Shown piece by piece: positions 58,058 through 64,000 of a stretch of 64,000 nucleotides of DNA. The stretch comes from Acanthaster planci (lineage: Eukaryota; Echinodermata; Asteroidea; Valvatida; Acanthasteridae). Position numbers and translations under genes: made by a program. Below the pieces are notes generated by a model. That model was not told where the DNA came from and made no database searches. It saw only the letters and a program-made list of their open reading frames with translations. The stretch lies in assembly GCF_001949145.1 (NCBI RefSeq), contig NW_019091433.1, positions 890,999-954,998 on the forward strand, written 5' to 3'. The number at the start of each line of letters is the position of its first letter. Position 1 is the first letter of the stretch.

Positions 58058-60636
58058 GAAAGCACCACTGGAGTTCCTGTCACAGACAAGCATCACTGTA
58101 ATAGTGAGGTTTTCTTTGGCTGCGCAAAATATACAAATATATCCAGTCTGTTTATCACCTCCATTCACAGAGGAAACTTAACTGCACTAAATACGGACCT
58201 GAACTGCACTTGCTCACAAGACAGGATGAATTTGGAAGATGAGGGCGCCTCATGAAGGTGCAATAATGACTATTTTTGGTGCTGTTGGCGCTTCCAGTTG
58301 TGGTGAGGGCGCTGTTGTCAATGTGTATGATTGCATGCCAGTAAATAGCCTGCACCGGCGAAATCGCAATTTATAGCTGTCAAATACTCTGTTATTTTAT
58401 TTAAGCATTTTGTGGGCCATGAACTTGAAGATTTAGTTGGGGAAGAAAGATGGAGGCTAGCCACAGGAATGTCAGCTTGTGTCTGGGTGTTTCTTGTCAA
58501 GCTAAGAGCTAGATTACAATTTGCCTAGTCAATTCGAATCCAAAACACACTAATTTGCTATTTCAAAATTGCTTTACTCATTCGTTTTATTTTGTCGTTT
58601 TAATTTCGATTAGTGTGTACCAGTAAGGGGGCAGGGCGGATGGGGGTTACAGGTCTTTTAAAAATCATTAATAACCATGAATGTGGATTTGGGGTTGGAC
58701 ATCATTTGACACCTGAAGGGGCTGTTCAAATACCAGCAAGTTCGGCTTATAGGTGAAGCGTTTGAAGCCCCTCCTGGCAATATATATTATGGGTCTAGCT
58801 TTTCCCAGCTAATTTTGGAAAATGCGCGATTAAATTTGTAAAATAAAAATTCAGTGTGGCGTAGTTTTTGAAAAATGACTTAAAACCTGGTTTCATTTTC
58901 CCAGTAACAAGCATTCAAATTCGTTTTACATTATTCAAATAAAATGAATGTGCATTAAATTTCATATAAGAGGTTTCACATAAGTGATTGGGATTTTGGT
59001 TTGACGAATTAATTACCAATTATAACAAATATGGTATCTCATCGGCTGAAAATTTTACCTTTTACCGTGATCCTTGGTATTTGGTATACTCATTTTCATT
59101 TGCTGTAATTCAAATAAGCAACATTTGCGTTCATTTTGATTAGAATATACAAGGTTAGAGAAATCATGACACTACTTTGATAATAATTGTAATGTTACTC
59201 AAGAAGGACTAGGCTTCTAGTCTAATTCTTCTTGAATAATATTACTTATAGTGTGGTTGTTATCAAACTGGACACTAATTGAGGTCTTTATGACTTTTCT
59301 ACAGTTCATTTCTTCGTTCAGCCATTGCAAGAAGGCCTTTACTTCGCTGTATGATGTAATTGTGAAAAAAAAAAGTAGCACATGAAGGAAGGTTCCTTCA
59401 GCGTCGGTGTATACAGAATTCATACAATAATCAGTATGTTTCCAAAGACAACATGGATGGTTTATTTCAACCATGAATATTCAAACATTTAACCTTTAAA
59501 CGAAACACCTCTGAGAAAGTAACTTCTGTAGCACGCAAACGAAGTCCAACTCTTGACCAGGCACACGATTAACACTTCACGCGAAATTGCCTGCATATTT
59601 TACGAATTACATTGAGTTAGGATTGCAGAAGTGCATTCGATTTCGCACAAAAATGAATGTCACCATTTTAAACCAGTGCAATATCGAGAAATTGAATGCT
59701 GACTTTATACGACTGAATACACCTGAAAAAGTTTTTTGTTAAATAGATTTGAATGTTCGTTCTATTCGTTTGAAAACGAATGCTGCTATTACTAATTCAT
59801 TTACACATTTTCCGAAATTGGCTGGAAAAATCTATATAGTACAGTCAAATAAGACTCTTACCCTGACTTGTCCGCTTGTATTTGCCATTTGGGTCGGGGG
59901 GAAGACTGAGCACTTTTTTGACTGAGGGAAATAAGACGTTGGGAGCATGACTCAGCTCAAAAACCACAATCAGTGTTTACACCAAACTGCTGATGCGGAG
60001 CATGAATATAAGAATAGGTACGTGTACATCGTTTCGTTTGATAGTTCAAAGGTAAAAGTCTTCGAGGTGAGTGTGACTTACAGTGTGACTTGTGAGGCAG
60101 GCAGTTCTACATAACAGTTCTACCGAATTTGAAGTAAAAACAGGAAATAACACGATAACTCGAAGAAAAACTCCTTCTCCCAAGCTTAAATTTAGGTTTT
60201 CCAACGTTTCCTTTCTGGTTATTGGTTTAAACTTATTTTTAATTTTATTACTTAATGTTATCATTTTGTGCATTCTTCTGTATTTTTTGAAATTTACAAT
60301 TTAAAAGAATCCGTTCATGAAATTATATGTAATTTTTGCTTTTGTTAAGTATTCATTCTAAAGCAAATGTACACAATAAAGAACTTATGAATCCATGCGA
60401 TCAAACCAGATATGACTGGTAAGTTAGTGAACTAAAGGAATTCGAATTGACTTCCCCCTTTGTGATTCAGGTTTGAGTCTAAAAGGCTAAACCGAGTACC
60501 CCATCTAATAATAACAGTTTTGTTAATAATTTATCGATGGTTTCCTCCCAACTGTAAAAATTGATATATTCTCACTTATCTTGTGTTTTTTTTCTCAAAA
60601 CGTTTCTATGTCTTCTATGTCTGTGTCTGTGTAGCC

Positions 60637-60674
60637 ATACTGTGTCTTCTATGTAGCCATAGAAGACACAGTAT
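60637..60674. repeat. Perfect 17-bp-arm hairpin
   Basis: ATACTGTGTCTTCTATG at 60637-60653 and its exact complement at 60658-60674, separated by TAGC. The upstream 35 bases contain further partial copies (TCTATGTCTTCTATGTCTGTG), which suggests the hairpin grew from a slipped direct repeat. Confidence 0.9.
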
Positions 60675-60743
60675 TGTTTAATACAAAACTAAACTTTGCA
60701 CGTAAAAGTGTGCCCTAATTTCGTTGTTCATTAAACTAAGCAA

Positions 60744-61094
60744 TGACGTCATGCACCTTTCTCTAAGTAAAAGAAGTCGAGAGCTCTGGAAGGTTAATGC
60801 GTGTGTCGAAAAAAGGCACTGGTTTCCTGTAACGTGCCCACTGATCCCAGTGTACTTGCCGAATACTGGGTGCGCCTATCACACGACCTATATCACATGA
60901 AGCCACTGCAAGTTGATTTCGGGCCTCCAAAGATGGCCGCCACCACACTCGCTGCAGCACAGCGCAGTTCAACCACGGATGTATATAAAAAAAAACCTAG
61001 ACTTGCAACGCCTTTGTATGAAAAAGAAGCCAACAAGCGGCCATTTTACCGAGCCGAATACAAAAGTGTAGGTTGGCTTCTTCTATTGACGTCA
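60744..61094. promoter_or_regulatory. Candidate promoter patch with two CREs and YY1-like site
   Basis: Within 350 bases: TGACGTCA at 60744-60751, a YY1-like AAGATGGCCGCC near 60931-60942, and a second TGACGTCA at 61087-61094 that runs directly into AGGAAG, an ETS-type core. The 125-codon frame at 60801-61178 overlaps this patch and shows no family resemblance. Combination suggests a CpG-type promoter, but no transcript can be assigned. Confidence 0.3.
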
Positions 61095-62239
61095 GGAAGA
61101 ACAAAGGCGGGCATTGCGAAGAAAGCTTTGCATAACATGGCAACCAAGCGTCTAAATTTATGGGAATTTTTTTTGTGAAGCCACACAATAGGGGAAATAT
61201 CGTATAGGGAGCATTGGTGGCGCCAGATATCAGTGGCTGAAGGGGCAAGGCAGAATTGCGTGGGTGCAAATCAAACAGGTTGATCGCTCTGTCGCAATGT
61301 GACAAAATTGTTGTGGGTGCAAAAGTGGGTGCCAACGGCTTTTCAGTGGGTGCTTTTGCACCGCCACTGGAAGAGAACAAGAATTATTATTGACCTCATT
61401 GACAATGGTACTAATCAAAACCTTTTACTAGGTTGCAGACTGCCTACATGAAGTTGGGATGTTCATTAACGTCAGTAGAGTTGTTTCATATCTCAAATGT
61501 TTGCATAAATTATCATTGTATTAAATTTTCACAGCTTGAATTATCCGATTTCTTTGAGAAGAGATGAAAACAAGCCTCACATTTTTAGATGTTTAACTGT
61601 GTCAACTGTGGACAGAATTTCATAATTAATTCTGTTGACTTTTCGCATTTCTGAAAGCATTGCACTATTTTTCTTTGACATGAAAATGAACATGCAACAA
61701 ATGGAGGGGAAAGGAGAGGTAAATCGAGACTTAAAGGAATTAGCCAGATGACACAAGAAGCCCAAAACACAACTTGAATTAAGTTGTGCAGCATCCCCGA
61801 ATTCTTATCCTACCAGGAAAAAATCGAAAAGAGACATATATTGTTTTGCGCGTAAATAGATAGGCACTTTAACTTCTGCTACGTATTCTCTGTTTTTAGA
61901 TGTTACATTCTTTGTCTTGATGCTTTTGTATAATATTTTAGCATTATTAGTTTTCTAAAATTTGGCTATTGTAAAGTTAATAATACTTCAAAATAATTCG
62001 TCCTATTAAACCGATTTGGAAATGATCGAATTGCCGCCAGCCAAACTGCACGTGTGTGAACTGCGGAGATATAACCCAAGAAAGTTCGACGCGTTTATAA
62101 ACTTAACACATTTAATTTGGACACGCAGTGCGTTTAGACATGAACGTGTTTAACATATAAAGTGTTTAACACGACGCCTGTTTATAGCGGCTTAAAATGA
62201 ATTCCATTATTTCCCGCCAGTACTCTTTAGTGTCAATGA

Positions 62240-62341
62240 TCTGTGATCACTGGTTTACCAGGAAGTGCCCTGGTGACCAAGTCGGATATTATGTCGGCCT
62301 TTCGTTTACTTCCTGTCCATCCAAGCGATTATGATTTGCTT
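62240..62341 (+). pseudogene. DIRS-like reverse transcriptase fragment
   Basis: The frame reads GLPGSALVTKSDIMSAFRL and then LPVHPSDYDLL (codons to 62341). The block TKSDIxSAFRLLPVHPxDYxLL is characteristic of reverse transcriptases of DIRS-type tyrosine-recombinase retrotransposons (first catalytic Asp in KSDI). An in-frame TGA lies at 62237-62239 and the sequence switches to a different element at about 62342, so only about 34 residues are left. Confidence 0.75.
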
Positions 62342-62741
62342 AGTTTTTCTCGTAACCGCGACGCCCGGTCTCTCCTTGTCAGCGCCCCAGATGTAACACG
62401 TGCCCCTACATAGCTAACAGCCCGTCGGTCGTCGGCCCCCGCGGTAGCTACAGAATACGCGGGGATCATACATGCATTACAAGTAATGTGGGTTATTGCA
62501 TTACATGTCCTCGCGGCTGTGGTAAACTGTACATCGGAGAGACCAACAAACACCTGGTCTCACTGTTGCGCAGCACTTTTGCGCACCGCCACATACCTTC
62601 GGTGACGTAAGCGTCTGCATCCTGCGGAAAGCGTCATCTGATGTACAGCGTATGGAACTGGAGCAGTGCGTCATTTTAGAACTTGGAACGCTGCATCCAG
62701 GGGGAATGAACTTGGGTCTTTCTGCGTTCATTCAGAACTGA
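62342..62741 (+). pseudogene. Penelope-like element C-terminus with GIY-YIG domain
   Basis: The sequence resembles the C-terminal part of Penelope-like retroelement proteins. It starts SFSRNRDARSLLVSA (corresponding to the RNxNLRxLLVRS block), shifts frame near 62395 to CNTCPYIANSPSVVGPRGSY, HTCITSNVGYCITCP and CGKLYIGETNKH (GIY-YIG nuclease motif), shifts again near 62590 and ends DVSVCILRKASSDVQRMELE, LELGTLHPGGMNLGL, SAFIQN with TGA at 62739-62741. The paired Cys motifs and the Glu in MELEQ agree with the family. The element is 5'-truncated and frameshifted, hence inactive. Confidence 0.8.
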
Positions 62742-63153
62742 NNNNNNNNNNNNNNNNNNNNNNNNNNNNNNNNNNNNNNNNNNNNNNNNNNNNNNNNNNN
62801 NNNNNNNNNNNNNNNNNNNNNNNNNNNNNNNNNNNNNNNNNNNNNNNNNNNNNNNNNNNNNNNNNNNNNNNNNNNNNNNNNNNNNNNNNNNNNNNNNNNN
62901 NNNNNNNNNNNNNNNNNNNNNNNNNNNNNNNNNNNNNNNNNNNNNNNNNNNNNNNNNNNNNNNNNNNNNNNNNNNNNNNNNNNNNNNNNNNNNNNNNNNN
63001 NNNNNNNNNNNNNNNNNNNNNNNNNNNNNNNNNNNNNNNNNNNNNNNNNNNNNNNNNNNNNNNNNNNNNNNNNNNNNNNNNNNNNNNNNNNNNNNNNNNN
63101 NNNNNNNNNNNNNNNNNNNNNNNNNNNNNNNNNNNNNNNNNNNNNNNNNNNNN
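62742..63153. other. Assembly gap (412 N)
   Basis: A run of 412 undetermined bases between the Penelope-like stop codon and the DIRS-like RNase H end. Long frames spanning it are artefacts of translating N. Confidence 1.
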
Positions 63154-63912
63154 GACATGTCTCACATATAATATCCAGTTCGATCTCAGCATGTTCCAGG
63201 CCTGGATGATGGCATTGGGGATGCTCTTTCACGTTTTCAGATGACCAGATTTCGTCATCTCACACCCGCTGCAGACCGCGATATGACCCCCTTGTCCTCC
63301 AACCTGTGGAGTGTCTTCAGTTAGAGGTCCTCGGAGTCTTTTGCAGGATGCGGTGCCCCCCCCCCCCGCACGAACTTATCTTTTAAGAGGGCTTGGCATC
63401 TTTTTCGATGGTTTAGTAAAAGCCATGGTTTGGATGCCGATTGCTCCCCTCTCTCTGTTTCAGATAGTTTGGTTCATAACATTTTTGTCGGTATCTGGTT
63501 GTGCCCCTACGACGATTACCTCTTACATATCGTGGGTTTCCTCCAATTTGTAGTCAATGAGTTATCCTGATTTAACTTAGCATTTTCTGGTCAAACTTCT
63601 ACCGGATGGTTGTCGTAGGCGTAGAAGTCGTCGCGATAGACGGCCCCCTATCACTTATGATATTTTATGTCGTATTGTCCCAGCCTTGCAGGCCGTTTGC
63701 TCAAGTAATTTTGAGCCTTGCCATTTTCGAGCGGCATTCTTACTTGCATTTTTAGGGTTCCTTCGCATTGGGAAATTTACTGCCCAATCACACCAATCTT
63801 CTAGTCCTTCGTGTTGGTCTTATGTTATCGTCAAAGACTCTTCTTTAAGGGTCGAACTTGTCCTACGTCACTCGAAGCACCCGATCCGACTACCCACCGC
63901 TACTTATAAGTA
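63154..63912 (+). pseudogene. DIRS-like RNase H end and tyrosine recombinase, broken
   Basis: After the gap the frame reads VRSQHVPGLDDGIGDALSRF, then QMTRFRHLTPAADRD, the usual end of the RT-RNase H protein of DIRS-like elements. Further on, in shifted frames, follow SGCAPTTITSYISWVS (recombinase N-terminal domain), PPITYDILCRIVPALQAVC, FRAAFLLAFLGFLRIGKFT (Arg of the catalytic set in FLRIG) and LVLRHSKHPIRLP, ending at TAG 63910-63912. Several stops and frame changes show decay. The downstream HxxR and Tyr motifs are missing or beyond the recognisable part. Confidence 0.8.
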
Positions 63913-64000
63913 GGGTTGTATACAAAATACGCTATGCTATGAGTGGGTCGCTATCACAAGGTCTAGCATAGACTACGTTCGGCACACTTGTTAGCTAGAG
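63913..64000. other. Window end, nothing recognised
   Basis: Last 88 bases; a weak inverted repeat (CTATGCTATG / TAGCATAG) but nothing assignable. Confidence 0.4.

Larger units (their letters stand above)
53241..62239. other. Intergenic / upstream of receptor
   Basis: About 9 kb, expected to hold the receptor's 5' non-coding exon(s) and promoter, which could not be located. Recognised content: a foldback element (53460-53670), an exon-like frame (53693-53893), a degenerate CAR trinucleotide stretch (55230-55530), CpG-containing patches with NRF1-like (58043-58052) and CRE/YY1-like motifs (60744-61094), and a perfect hairpin (60637-60674). Confidence 0.55.

Noticed and set aside
60801-61178. 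125-codon open frame
   Set aside because: It overlaps a promoter-like CpG patch and shows no domain or family resemblance; not supported as a gene.
62666-63244. Long frames on both strands across the N run
   Set aside because: They consist mainly of undetermined residues and reflect the assembly gap only.
1-64000. A novel multi-gene system
   Set aside because: Only two genes of known families are present, unrelated in function and convergent over 24 kb; the remainder is mobile elements and simple repeats.

Overview
The window is animal (metazoan) genomic DNA: genes are broken by GT-AG introns, coding density is low, and interspersed SINEs, LINEs, Tc1-like, DIRS-like and Penelope-like elements are present. 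The mix of elements, the recurrent octamers TACATGTA and TAGGCCTA, and the level of divergence of the two recognisable genes from vertebrates suggest a marine invertebrate deuterostome, most likely an echinoderm or hemichordate. That placement is an inference and not secure. One assembly gap (412 N) lies at 62742-63153.

Left part (1-27.7 kb, + strand): the last eight exons of an orthologue of the centriolar coiled-coil gene CEP128. The exons were assembled by hand; every splice phase agrees, the reading frame is open for 375 residues, and it closes at a TAA followed by an AATAAA about 190 bases downstream. The introns carry several tRNA-derived SINE-like copies, a CR1/L2-like LINE tail, a small inverted-repeat element, a clean 7 x 50-bp tandem array, and a 136-bp duplication inside an almost G-free A/C tract.

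Middle (27.7-51.5 kb): convergent intergenic DNA with no gene I can name. It holds a degenerate Tc1/mariner-family transposon with about 120-bp terminal repeats, two foldback elements with internal AGATATCTC-like palindromes, a 281-bp tandem duplication interrupted by a short retrotransposon tail, strong hairpins and one open frame of unknown origin.

Right part (51.5-64 kb): an intronless coding sequence on the - strand for a muscarinic acetylcholine receptor of the Gq-type (M1/M3/M5-like) class, 574 residues. It probably has an upstream non-coding exon, because a splice acceptor lies nine bases before the ATG. Two ligand-pocket positions differ from the usual muscarinic residues. Beyond it lie an hAT-like foldback element, two CpG-containing patches with NRF1-, CRE- and YY1-like motifs but no gene I can assign, and at the end a nested retroelement cluster (DIRS-like reverse transcriptase, Penelope-like GIY-YIG C-terminus, gap, DIRS-like RNase H end and tyrosine recombinase).

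The two genes point toward each other (tail to tail) across about 24 kb. Nothing in the sequence links them functionally: CEP128 is a centriole subdistal-appendage protein and the receptor is a plasma-membrane GPCR. I found no new multi-gene system. The most interesting points are the altered receptor pocket, the TACATGTA enrichment confined to the CEP128 side, and the DIRS/Penelope junction.
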